Shown one piece after another: positions 52,293 to 62,292 of a DNA stretch of 64,000 nt. Both the position numbers and the translations under genes were made by a program. Positions within the stretch are counted from its first letter, which is position 1, and the number at the start of each line of letters is the position of its first letter. The notes below the pieces were generated by a model. That model was not told where the DNA came from and made no database searches. It worked only from the letters and a program-made list of their open reading frames with translations. Source of the DNA: Sphingobium algorifonticola (GTDB lineage Bacteria > Pseudomonadota > Alphaproteobacteria > Sphingomonadales > Sphingomonadaceae); contig NZ_RZUL01000001.1 in the NCBI RefSeq assembly GCF_004005485.1, forward strand, positions 434,001 to 498,000. The letters are read 5' to 3'.

Positions 52293-53084
52293 ATGCGCGA
52301 CGGACTTTTCCGGCAGACGATCGACGCGGTAATGCAGGCCGCCGACCATGCGCTGACCCTGTGGGCGGGTGGCAAGACGCAGGTGGAGCGGTGGGAGAAG
52401 ACGCCCGGCGAAATGGTGTGCGACGCCGACATGGACGTGAACGCAATGCTGAAAAGCGCGCTGTTTGATCTTGCGCCGGACGCAGGCTGGCTGTCGGAGG
52501 AAACCGCGGACAGCGCCCATCGCCTGGGCACCGACCGCGTGTGGGTGGTCGATCCGATCGACGGGACGCGCGATTATCTGCGCGGGCGTGACGGCTGGGC
52601 AGTATCGGTGGCGCTGGTCGAATATGGCCTGCCCCGCTTCGGCATATTGGCAGCACCTGCCCGCAACGAGCTGTGGCTGGCGCAGGCCGGGCAAGGCGCG
52701 ACGCGCAACGGCCGGACACTCGTGGCCAGCACACGGACGCAGCTTCCCGGTGCGCGCGTCCCCGCCGATACGCTGCCCAAGGCGGACCGCGACCTGACCG
52801 CCGTTGCCAAGCCCAACAGCATCGCGCTGCGCATGGCGATGATCGCGGCGGACGAGGCGGACCTGCTCGCCACGATCCGCTGGGGCAATGAATGGGACAT
52901 CGCCGCCGCCGCCCTGATCGCGATGGAGGCAGGCGCGGCGGTGAGCGACGCGCTGGGCCGCCCCCTGGGCTTCAATAACGCAAACCCGACGGCGTTCGGC
53001 GTGCTATGTTGCGCACCGGGCATCCATGCCGCGGCGGTGGAACGGCTGGAACCGCGGGCGCGCGAGATATTGGGGCGGGGGTAG
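52293..53084 (+). CDS. Inositol monophosphatase/CysQ-family phosphatase
   Basis: A 263-residue Mg-dependent phosphatase. WLSEETADS gives the first metal-site Glu, VWVVDPIDGTRDYLRGRD the DPIDGT motif, and GNEWDIAAAALIAMEAGA the C-terminal WDxAA motif. Members dephosphorylate inositol phosphate or 3'-phosphoadenosine 5'-phosphate; the close link to pmbA (7-bp gap) matches many alphaproteobacteria, where the gene is annotated as CysQ-like. Confidence 0.88.
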   Translation: MRDGLFRQTIDAVMQAADHALTLWAGGKTQVERWEKTPGEMVCDADMDVNAMLKSALFDLAPDAGWLSEETADSAHRLGTDRVWVVDPIDGTRDYLRGRDGWAVSVALVEYGLPRFGILAAPARNELWLAQAGQGATRNGRTLVASTRTQLPGARVPADTLPKADRDLTAVAKPNSIALRMAMIAADEADLLATIRWGNEWDIAAAALIAMEAGAAVSDALGRPLGFNNANPTAFGVLCCAPGIHAAAVERLEPRAREILGRG

Positions 53085-53093
53085 CCCTACTCC

Positions 53094-53131
53094 CTCTCCC
53101 CTTTAGGGGAGAGGGCCGGGGAGAGGGGGAT
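53094..53131. repeat. CCCTCTCCCC-type palindrome
   Basis: CTCCCTCTCCCCTTTAGGGG followed by AGAGGG is a palindrome with a second purine block (GGGGAGAGGGGG) after it. Just after the phosphatase stop. Confidence 0.6.
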
Positions 53132-53152
53132 GTTAGCAAACGCCTACTTCAC

Positions 53153-53229
53153 GTTCTCCTGCGAAAGCAGGAGTCCAGATTCGCTTGGGATGCGTCCAGA
53201 ACCCTGGACTCCTGCTTTCGCAGGAGAAC
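53153..53229. repeat. Perfect 26-bp inverted repeat (CTCCTGCGAAAGCAGGAG type)
   Basis: Arms 53153-53178 and 53204-53229 are perfect inverted copies over 26 bp, each containing the palindrome CTCCTGCGAAAGCAGGAG, with a 25-bp spacer. The right arm ends 3 bp from the crtB stop, so it may protect or terminate the carotenoid transcript. Same architecture as 22641 and 35221 with a different core. Confidence 0.88.
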
Positions 53230-53232
53230 AAT

Positions 53233-54147
53233 CTATGACCGTTCTCTTGTCCACAACCCCACTCGTGCCGCATCCGCAGGCCATTTCCGTGCCCGCCCCC
53301 GCGCCTGCATCGCCGCCTTCGCGACCCAGCCGACTTTTGCCGCCTTGCTGGTGAAAACCCGGTCGGTGAGCGCCGCTTCCCCGCGCCGCGCCACTTCGCG
53401 CGCAATATCGCCATAGATCCCCGCCGCCGACAGCACCGCCCAGGCGCTCCGATAGCCGAGCGCGCCGGTGCCGTGCCGCGCGCTATCCTCATAGGCCGCT
53501 GCCATCAGCGCCAGCCGATGCTGCAATGCCGCTAGTCTTCCGCGATCCGCCATCAGCGCGTCCGGCGCAATCCCCGCCTCGGCCAGCCAGTCGCGCGGCA
53601 GGTAGCAGCGCCCCGCCCCCGCATCTTCCGCAACGTCGCGCGCGATATTGGCGAGCTGGAACGCCAGCCCCAGATCGCAGGCGCGATCCAGCGTCGCGTC
53701 GTCATCCGGGTCGACGCCCATCACCACGGCCATCATCAGGCCCACCGCGCCCGCGACATGATAGCAATATTGCAGCAGGTCGTTTTCCGTCTGCGGTCGC
53801 CAGTCCGCCGCATCGAGTGCAAAGCCTTCGATCAGATCCCAAGCGAAGCGATGCGGGATGCGACATTCGGCAACGACCACGCCCAGCCCGTCGAACGCCG
53901 GATCGCCGGTCGGCTCGCCGCGCAAGGCCGCGTCCGTGAGGGTACGGATCGTCGCCAGCCGGGTCTGCGCATCTTCGACCAGCGCCATGGTGCCGCCATG
54001 GTCCTGCCCATCGGCCAGATCGTCGCACTTGCGGCACCAGGCGTAGAGCAGCCAGGCGCGTTCGCGGGTCTGGCGATCGAACAGCTTGGACGCGAGTGCA
54101 AAGGATTTGGAGCCGCGCGCGATGCTTTGGGCGGCGTGAGCGACCAA
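53233..54147 (-). CDS. crtB: Phytoene synthase
   Basis: A 304-residue all-helical prenyltransferase joining two geranylgeranyl diphosphates. Asp-rich motifs are YAWCRKCDDLADG and NIARDVAEDAGAGRCYLP. I choose TTG at 54147: it opens MVAHAAQSIARGSKSF, the usual CrtB N-terminus, and a purine-rich site (GGGAGGGGGAT) lies right before it. That site is the arm of a palindromic repeat. An ATG at 54198 would translate the repeat into PPLTPPASGRG and lacks a site. Last gene of the crtY-crtI-LOG-crtB operon. Confidence 0.9.
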   Translation of the reverse strand: MVAHAAQSIARGSKSFALASKLFDRQTRERAWLLYAWCRKCDDLADGQDHGGTMALVEDAQTRLATIRTLTDAALRGEPTGDPAFDGLGVVVAECRIPHRFAWDLIEGFALDAADWRPQTENDLLQYCYHVAGAVGLMMAVVMGVDPDDDATLDRACDLGLAFQLANIARDVAEDAGAGRCYLPRDWLAEAGIAPDALMADRGRLAALQHRLALMAAAYEDSARHGTGALGYRSAWAVLSAAGIYGDIAREVARRGEAALTDRVFTSKAAKVGWVAKAAMQARGRARKWPADAARVGLWTRERS

Positions 54148-54148
54148 T

Positions 54149-54249
54149 ATCCCCCTCCCGCTTGCGGGAGGGGTTAGGGGAGGGGCTGTTACGGACATGA
54201 TAGGAAGCCAAATGCCCTCCCCCGCCCCGTCCCGCAAGCGGGAGGGGAG
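54149..54249. repeat. Mirrored CCTCCCGCTTGCGGGAGG-type repeat
   Basis: Arms CCCCCTCCCGCTTGCGGGAG (near 54150) and TCCCGCAAGCGGGAGGGGAG (ending 54249) mirror each other around about 50 bp. It fills the whole space between the LOG gene and crtB, and its arm supplies the purine run used as the crtB ribosome binding site. Confidence 0.82.
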
Positions 54250-54250
54250 G

Positions 54251-54832
54251 TTAAAGCTGCGCCGCTTTCATGCGGAAGATCGTTTCATGCGGCTGATAGG
54301 CCGCCATCGCCACCAGCAGCGTCTCGATCGTTTCGGCCTGCACGATGATCCGGGCATGCGCCGGGCGGATGAAGCCCGTATCGATCATGTGCCGGTTGAA
54401 CGCGATCAGATGGTCGTAAAAGCCCGCCGCATTGAGCAGCCCGACCGGCTTTTCATGATAGCCAAGCTGCGCCCAGCTTACCGCTTCCCACAATTCGTCC
54501 ATGGTGCCGACGCCGCCGGGCAAGGTCACGAAGCCGTCCGACAAGTCCGTGAACAGCGCCTTGCGCTCATGCATATTGGCAACGATGCGCAGGTCCGTGC
54601 AGCCGCGGTGCGCCACTTCCACGCCGACCAGCGCCTGCGGGATCACGCCGATCACTTCGCCGCCCGCATCCAGCGCCGCATCGGCCACTGCGCCCATCAG
54701 CCCCAGCCGCCCGCCGCCATAGACGACACCGATGCCCTGCGCCGCGAGCGTCCGCCCGACATGCCGCGCGGTTTCGATATAGGCGGGATCGGCAGGCGTG
54801 GCGGAGCCGCAATAAACGGCAAGGCGTTTCAT
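54251..54832 (-). CDS. LOG-family (TIGR00730) Rossmann-fold protein
   Basis: A 193-residue protein of the LOG/lysine-decarboxylase-like family: MKRLAVYCGSATPADPAYIE, GIGVVYGGGRLGLMGAVA, and the PGGVGTMDELWE nucleotide site. Characterised members are phosphoribohydrolases that split AMP or cytokinin ribotides to ribose-5-phosphate and base. It is embedded between crtI and crtB on the same strand, with palindromic repeats on both sides. Its ribosome binding site, GGGGAGGGGGAG, is the arm of the upstream repeat. Confidence 0.87.
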   Translation of the reverse strand: MKRLAVYCGSATPADPAYIETARHVGRTLAAQGIGVVYGGGRLGLMGAVADAALDAGGEVIGVIPQALVGVEVAHRGCTDLRIVANMHERKALFTDLSDGFVTLPGGVGTMDELWEAVSWAQLGYHEKPVGLLNAAGFYDHLIAFNRHMIDTGFIRPAHARIIVQAETIETLLVAMAAYQPHETIFRMKAAQL

Positions 54833-54833
54833 A

Positions 54834-54951
54834 TCTCCCCCTCCCCTTCAGGGGAGGGGGCCGGGGGGAGGGGAATGTAAGTTATGATCGCGAGCGTTGG
54901 CGGCGTTACATGCCCCACCCCAACCCCTCCCCTGAAGGGGAGGGGCTTTTC
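54834..54951. repeat. Mirrored CTCCCCTTCAGGGGAGGG-type repeat
   Basis: Arms CTCCCCTTCAGGGGAGGGGG (near 54840) and CCCTCCCCTGAAGGGGAGGG (ending 54951) mirror each other across about 65 bp. It separates the LOG gene from crtI. The left arm gives the LOG gene its purine-rich ribosome binding site. Confidence 0.82.
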
Positions 54952-54962
54952 AGCAATCCCCA

Positions 54963-56444
54963 TCATAGCATATCCTCGACCATCAGCGCCGCCGTCGCCT
55001 TCGCGCTGCCGACGACGCCGGGAATGCCTGCGCCCGGATGCGTACCCGCGCCGACGAGATAGAGGTTGGGGATCACATCGTCGCGATTATGCGCGCGGAA
55101 CCAGGCGCTTTGCGTCAAAAGCGGTTCCAGGCTGAACGCGCTGCCCAGATGCGCGTTCAGATCGCGCCCGAAATCATTGGGCGCATAATGGAACTGCGTC
55201 ACGATCCGTTCGCGGATATCCGGGATCAGCCGCTTCTCGATTTCGCCCAGGATGCGGTCGGCATAGACCGGCCCCATCTTGTCCCAGTCGATCGGCAGCT
55301 TGCCCATGTGCGGCACCGGCGAGAGCGCGTAGAAGCTGGAGCAGCCCTCCGGCGCCATCGACGGATCGGTGACGGTCGGATGGTGCAGATAGAGCGAGAA
55401 ATCCTGCGCCAACACGCCATGCTGATAGATGTCCTTGAGCAGCCCGTCATAGCGCGGGCCGAACAGGATCATGTGATGCGGGATGCCCGGCCATGTCCCC
55501 TTGATCCCGAAGTGGACAACGAACAGCCCCGGCGACCATTTCTTGCTGGTCAGCTTTTGCGCCTGCTTCCTGCCGCGCGGATGCTTGGCCAGAAGATCGC
55601 GATAGCTGTGCATCAGGTCCGCGTTGCTCGCCACGGCATCGGCTTCGCCGCGCCAGCCGCTCGCGGTGCGCACGGCGGTCGCCCGGTCGCCCACCGTCTC
55701 GATCTCGACCACCGGATCGCCCACGCGCATGGTGCCGCCGATCCGCTCGAAATGGGTCGCCATGCCCGCGACCAGCCGGTTGGTGCCGCCTTTGGCGAAC
55801 CAGACGCCGCCGTCCTTCTCCAGCTTGTGAATGAGGGCATAGATCGCGCTGGTGTTCATCGGATTGCCGCCGACCAGCAGGGTGTGGAACGAAAGCGCCT
55901 CGCGCAGCTTCTCGTTCTTCACGAAGCTGGAGACCATAGAATAGACCGACCGCCACGCCTGATATTTCGCCAGCGCGGGCGCGGCCTTTATCATCGAGGC
56001 GAAATCGAGGAACGCAACCGAACCCAGTTTCTCGTATCCTTCGTGGAACACGCCAGCGCTATATTCGAGGAAACGTTCATAGCCTGCAATATCTTCGGGA
56101 TCGAGCTTGCCGATTTCGCGGCGCAGCGACACTTCGTCGTTGGAATAATCGAAATTGGTCCCGTCCGGCCAGTTGAGGCGATAGAAGGGCATCACCGGCA
56201 TCAGGGTCACATCCTGCGCCATGTCGTGACCCGACAAACGCCACAATTCCTGAAGACAGTTGGGATCGGTGATGACGGTCGGCCCGGCATCGAAGACAAA
56301 GCCGTCCTTTTCCCAATAATAAGCGCGGCCGCCGGGCCGATCGCGCCCTTCCACCAGCACCGTCTGGATTCCCGCCGATTGCAGGCGAATGGCAAGCGCA
56401 AGCCCGCCGAAACCGGCGCCAACGACGATAGCTTTTTTCTGCAT
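54963..56444 (-). CDS. crtI: Phytoene desaturase
   Basis: A 493-residue FAD-dependent desaturase converting phytoene to lycopene. MQKKAIVVGAGFGGLALAIR is the dinucleotide-binding start; GRDRPGGRAYYWEKDGFVFD and the C-terminal YLVGAGTHPGAGIPGVVGSA are the carotenoid desaturase (CrtI) signatures. Its ATG shares a base with the crtY stop (TAATG), so the two are translationally coupled. An in-frame ATG at 56507 would lie inside crtY. Confidence 0.94.
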   Translation of the reverse strand: MQKKAIVVGAGFGGLALAIRLQSAGIQTVLVEGRDRPGGRAYYWEKDGFVFDAGPTVITDPNCLQELWRLSGHDMAQDVTLMPVMPFYRLNWPDGTNFDYSNDEVSLRREIGKLDPEDIAGYERFLEYSAGVFHEGYEKLGSVAFLDFASMIKAAPALAKYQAWRSVYSMVSSFVKNEKLREALSFHTLLVGGNPMNTSAIYALIHKLEKDGGVWFAKGGTNRLVAGMATHFERIGGTMRVGDPVVEIETVGDRATAVRTASGWRGEADAVASNADLMHSYRDLLAKHPRGRKQAQKLTSKKWSPGLFVVHFGIKGTWPGIPHHMILFGPRYDGLLKDIYQHGVLAQDFSLYLHHPTVTDPSMAPEGCSSFYALSPVPHMGKLPIDWDKMGPVYADRILGEIEKRLIPDIRERIVTQFHYAPNDFGRDLNAHLGSAFSLEPLLTQSAWFRAHNRDDVIPNLYLVGAGTHPGAGIPGVVGSAKATAALMVEDML

Positions 56445-57619
56445 TACGATCCCCGGCGCATCAGTGTCTTTATCGCTCTCGTTATGGGGACGGGTGGCCG
56501 TCCGCACAAGATGCGCCCCTTGTCATACAGTGTCGAGCGGCCCGCGTAGAACCGCTCGATCAGCGCGGGCGAAAGCGAATAGAAACGCTGGAAGATGCGA
56601 TAACGTGCCGCCGGTTCCGCCGCGAAGAACAGGATCGTCCCGAGCATTCGATAATAGCCCGCGCTCGCCCAGTGCGCCTTGGCGAAGCTGCGACTTTCGG
56701 TTGCGAGTGCCGCGCCGCCCATCGGCCATTTGTCCGCCACATGCAGCGCGAACGCTACGGCATCGGGCAGGGAATAGCCGGTCATGGGGTGGAAGATGCC
56801 GCCCCGCACCCCGGCCCGCGCCACGGCATCCCCCTGCGGCCAATAAGCGTCGAAATCCCCGCCATGCACCACCGGCAGCACGCCGGTTTCCTCATGCTCG
56901 ACTGTCTCGACCGTCCATCCCTGCGCCGCGGCATAATCGGCGATCCGGGCGCGGATGGTCTCGACCGGCAGATCGGGGCCGTCGCTGTAATAGGTATCCT
57001 CGACGAAAATCCGCTGTGCGTCGATCGGCAGCAGATAGACGAAACGATATCCGTCGATCTGCGGCACGGTGGCGTCCATGATGACCGGCCGGGTCAGGCC
57101 GTGCGGTGCGGCAAGGTTCAGCCTTTGCCCAACGAACTTCTGCCACCCGCATTTCAGCACCGAAAGATCGCCGCCGCCGCGCGCGTCGATCATCGATTGC
57201 GCCGCGATCTCCCGCCCGTCGGCCAGCATAACGCTTGTCGGCGACAGCGCGGTGGCGCTGCCCTGCACGATGGCATCGCCCAGCACGGCGCGCAGATGCC
57301 GGTCGAAACTGTCCGACGTGATGCTGTTGTACGGTGTCGAGAGCGTCCGCCGATATTGGGGAAAGCGCACGTCATGCCCCCCGTCCCAGCGATGCGCGAT
57401 CATCGGATCGATCAGCCAGCGGTCACCGTCCGGCACATCGCCGTCGAAGAACGACCAGACATGATTGCCGCCGACGTTGCGGTCCTTCTCGACCAGCAGG
57501 ATTCTCGCTTGCGGATGCTTGGCCCGCACCGCCAGCGCAATCAACCCGCCGGAAAGCCCTCCCCCGATAATGGCAAGATCGCAGGACAGGCTGTTGGGGG
57601 GCGGCGCATCGGACATCAC
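56444..57619 (-). CDS. crtY: Lycopene beta-cyclase
   Basis: A 391-residue flavoprotein closing the beta-rings of lycopene to give beta-carotene. CDLAIIGGGLSGGLIALAV is the nucleotide-binding motif; WSFFDGDVPD, QKFVGQRLNL and VFVEDTYYSD-like segments (RIFVEDTYYSD) and GGIFHPMTGYSLPDAV are CrtY hallmarks. First gene of the operon. Later-acting genes (crtZ, crtG) are not in the window, so the final carotenoid cannot be told. Confidence 0.94.
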   Translation of the reverse strand: MMSDAPPPNSLSCDLAIIGGGLSGGLIALAVRAKHPQARILLVEKDRNVGGNHVWSFFDGDVPDGDRWLIDPMIAHRWDGGHDVRFPQYRRTLSTPYNSITSDSFDRHLRAVLGDAIVQGSATALSPTSVMLADGREIAAQSMIDARGGGDLSVLKCGWQKFVGQRLNLAAPHGLTRPVIMDATVPQIDGYRFVYLLPIDAQRIFVEDTYYSDGPDLPVETIRARIADYAAAQGWTVETVEHEETGVLPVVHGGDFDAYWPQGDAVARAGVRGGIFHPMTGYSLPDAVAFALHVADKWPMGGAALATESRSFAKAHWASAGYYRMLGTILFFAAEPAARYRIFQRFYSLSPALIERFYAGRSTLYDKGRILCGRPPVPITRAIKTLMRRGS

Positions 57620-57686
57620 TCTGCCCTAGCGGGTGGAGCGCGGCGCGGGAAGGGGGTGGTGTTGGCGGTAATCCATTCTACACAAT

Positions 57687-57783
57687 CGTCATGCTGAACT
57701 TGTTTCAGCATCCATTAGCTCTGACGTCGCAATGACGCCCATAGGCCAGAGCTAATGGACCCTGAACCAAGTTTAGGGCGACG
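57687..57783. repeat. Mirrored CGTCATGCTGAAC-type repeat
   Basis: CGTCATGCTGAAC...TTAGCTCTG and CAGAGCTAATGGACCCTGAAC...GGGCGACG face each other across a short spacer. It resembles the GTCAT-type units near 14944. Between crtY and purL, where no gene is seen. Confidence 0.65.
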
Positions 57784-57801
57784 AAGTATATGGGTGAACC
57801 G

Positions 57802-59994
<2,193 letters not shown>

Positions 59995-60052
59995 GGCGCG
60001 CGTTTAGCGGGACGACGCAATTTGAGCAACCGGCATTGGGCCAGCTATTGGG

Positions 60053-61009
60053 CTATCCGGCCACACACTCCACCGTGACATGCGCCATGCCGGGCACGGC
60101 CATGACGGCGGCGCGCAAGGCCGGAAGATCGGCCGACGTGCCCAGGCTGATGATGGCGGCGTGGGCATGCGGGCCGATACGCCAGACGTGGAGGTCCGCG
60201 ATCGTCGCGCCATGCCCTTCCGCCAGTGCGCGGACCCGCGCCATCAGCTGCGGTTCTGCCGTGTCGAGCAGGATCGCGGCGGTATCGCCCATCAGGCTCC
60301 AGGCCCATCGCGCGATGACGACTGCGCCCATGATGCCGATCGCCGGATCGAGCCAGACCCAGCCGAGATAGCGCCCGGCCAGCAGCGCGGCGATGGCGAG
60401 GACAGACGTCAACGCATCGGCAAGCACATGGATATAGGCCGCGCGCAGATTATTGTCGCGATGGCCGTGCGTATCGACGGCATGGTCATGGCCATGCGGA
60501 TCATGATGATGCGCGTGGCCGTGAGCATGGCCGTGATCCTCCGCCAACATCAGCGCGCTGACGATGTTGACCGCCAGTCCGACGATCGCGACCAGCGTGG
60601 CTTCGCCGAAATCGACCGTGACCGGATCGCGCAACCGCATCGCCGATTCAAGGGCGATGCCGACCGCCACGACGCCCAGCATCAGGGCAGAGGCGAACCC
60701 GGCGAGATCGCCGACCTTGCCCGTGCCGAAGGTAAAGCGCGGATCGCGCGCATGAACACGGGCATAGCGATAGGCGAGCGCCGCCACCCCCAGCGCACCG
60801 GCATGCGTCGCAATGTGAAAGCCGTCCGCCAGCAAGGCCATGGAGCCGGTCCACCAGCCCGCGACAATTTCCACCACCATCGTCGCGGCCGTCAGCCAGA
60901 CGACCAGCAGCGTCTTGCGCGCGTTACGATCATGACCGGCGGCAAGGTAGATATGATCGAAATAATGGCTGTGTTCGCCTTCGTCGACCGGCGCGCGTTC
61001 CATCGTCAT
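60053..61009 (-). CDS. dmeF: Cation diffusion facilitator, Ni/Co type (DmeF-like)
   Basis: A 318-residue membrane exporter of the CDF family with six hydrophobic helices. Metal-site residues appear in LLADGFHIATHAGALG (helix 2) and YIHVLADALTSVLA (helix 5); a His-rich loop with many H residues (about HGHAHGHAHHHDPHGHDH) lies between helices 4 and 5. It starts at ATG 61009 overlapping the repressor stop by 4 bp. With an RcnR/DmeR-like repressor next to it, cobalt or nickel efflux is the best inference. Confidence 0.9.
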   Translation of the reverse strand: MTMERAPVDEGEHSHYFDHIYLAAGHDRNARKTLLVVWLTAATMVVEIVAGWWTGSMALLADGFHIATHAGALGVAALAYRYARVHARDPRFTFGTGKVGDLAGFASALMLGVVAVGIALESAMRLRDPVTVDFGEATLVAIVGLAVNIVSALMLAEDHGHAHGHAHHHDPHGHDHAVDTHGHRDNNLRAAYIHVLADALTSVLAIAALLAGRYLGWVWLDPAIGIMGAVVIARWAWSLMGDTAAILLDTAEPQLMARVRALAEGHGATIADLHVWRIGPHAHAAIISLGTSADLPALRAAVMAVPGMAHVTVECVAG

Positions 61010-61281
61010 TTCCCGTATCGGCGGATGATCGCCAGCAATTCTTCGGCGGCCGCCGCCCGCGCCGCATCGGTAAGGCCGGGCCGGGCCATATGCTCCCGGA
61101 CATGGCTTTCGATCAGTTCCTCCATCAGTCCGCCGATGGCCCCGCGCACCGACGCGACCAGTTGCAGCGTGGTCGCGCAATCGGCCTCTTCATGAAGCTG
61201 CCGCTCGATGGCTGCCACCTGCCCGGCGATCCGCCGCACCCGCGCCAGCAACTTGTCCCGGTCTGCCACATGATGTCCCAT
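61006..61281 (-). CDS. dmeR: RcnR/DmeR-type metal-sensing repressor (CsoR family)
   Basis: A 91-residue helical repressor. Starting at ATG 61281 the protein reads MGHHVADRDKLL, placing H3, C35 (EEADCATT), H60 and H64 (ESHVREH) exactly where RcnR and DmeR bind nickel or cobalt. The ligand set distinguishes it from the copper sensor CsoR and the formaldehyde sensor FrmR. The ATG at 61347 would destroy this numbering. It overlaps dmeF by 4 bp, and an operator-like palindrome covers its leader. Confidence 0.9.
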   Translation of the reverse strand: MGHHVADRDKLLARVRRIAGQVAAIERQLHEEADCATTLQLVASVRGAIGGLMEELIESHVREHMARPGLTDAARAAAAEELLAIIRRYGK

Positions 61282-61301
61282 AGCATAGTCCCCTATACTA
61301 T
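61280..61301. promoter_or_regulatory. Putative DmeR/RcnR operator
   Basis: Read leftward, ATAGTATAG, GGGAC, TATGCTAT: AT-rich inverted arms around a GGGG tract, the layout described for DmeR and RcnR operators. It overlaps the ribosome binding region and the first bases of the repressor gene, so bound repressor would block both expression steps of dmeRF. Confidence 0.6.
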
Positions 61302-61453
61302 TTAATTGCCATGGGAAAGCCCGCGATACGGGCCGTGCGGGCGTCACGGGCCAAGGTGTCGGCGATCAATCGCGTCGAACATGCATCTTGTGTTTCCCTG
61401 CTTTCGCGGGGGAACAAGACATCCCTCCCCGAAGAGGATGATCGCCGGGGGGA

Positions 61454-62218
61454 TTACAGGCGCGTCACCCGACCGAACAGCACATGATAGGCGTCGCTGC
61501 CGCCCTGCGTATCGAACGCCTTCATGACGCACCGTAATGCAGGCGGCGAAAGCGGCCCGCGGCCCGGTATCGGCACGACTGCGCCGATGCCTTTCAGATG
61601 CGCCACCAGCGCCCGGCCGCTGCCCCAGGCCACCGGATAGGTTTCGTCGAAGGCAAAGCTGTCGGCATAGGTTGCGAGCATCGCGCGCAATTCGTCCAGC
61701 GTCGGATAGTCGGGAACACCCGCTTGCACGCCGCAGGCATTGTGCGCCGCCCGCCAGGCCGCGAAACTCCCCGCACCCATGGTCGAGAAGATCAGCCGTC
61801 CGCCGGGCCGCAGCAGCGCGACGAGCCGCGCGATGGCCTGCGCCAGATCGTCGAACCACTGAAAGGCGAGGCTGGAGAGGATCAGGTCGAAATGCGGTTC
61901 GTCGAACACCGGCCGCTCGCCGTCCATGACCATGAACGTGCCCGCGACCATGCCGCCCCGTGCCGCCTGCGCCACCATCGGTGCGGCAAGGTCCGTGGCG
62001 ACCAGTGTCGCGCCCGGCCAGCGCAGGCCGATTTCGCGCGTCAGCAATCCGGTGCCGCAGCCGATTTCCAGGATCCGCGCGCCGCCCGGCAGGCGCACCA
62101 ATCCGGCCAGGTCCGCAACGGCGCGGGCTGCATAGCGCTGCACCGGTGCATGCGCCTCATAGCCTTCCGCCGCTGCGCCGAACGCGGCTGCGATCCGATC
62201 CTTGCGAGTCTGTCCCAT
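61454..62218 (-). CDS. BioC-like SAM-dependent methyltransferase
   Basis: A 254-residue class I methyltransferase. IAAAFGAAAEGYEAHAPVQR at the N-terminus is typical of malonyl-ACP O-methyltransferase BioC; ILEIGCGTGLLTREIG is the SAM motif and LILSSLAFQWFDDL resembles BioC's 'S.lalQWc.d'. It would start biotin pimeloyl synthesis; no other bio genes are close. Start at MGQTRKDRIA, the longer frame is unlikely. Confidence 0.82.
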   Translation of the reverse strand: MGQTRKDRIAAAFGAAAEGYEAHAPVQRYAARAVADLAGLVRLPGGARILEIGCGTGLLTREIGLRWPGATLVATDLAAPMVAQAARGGMVAGTFMVMDGERPVFDEPHFDLILSSLAFQWFDDLAQAIARLVALLRPGGRLIFSTMGAGSFAAWRAAHNACGVQAGVPDYPTLDELRAMLATYADSFAFDETYPVAWGSGRALVAHLKGIGAVVPIPGRGPLSPPALRCVMKAFDTQGGSDAYHVLFGRVTRL

Positions 62219-62292
62219 GGCGTGCCTGTGACAGAACCGCCCGCGCGGTGAAAGAGGATGGCGCTGGCTGCGCGAGGCGATATGAGGACAGC

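Noticed and set aside
54148..54237. Longer crtB start at 54198 or 54237
   Set aside because: The extra residues are a translation of the palindromic repeat and no ribosome binding site precedes these starts.
53094..54951. A CRISPR array in the repeat-rich carotenoid region
   Set aside because: The repeats are mirrored palindromes of different cores and not evenly spaced direct repeats with unique spacers; no cas genes are present.
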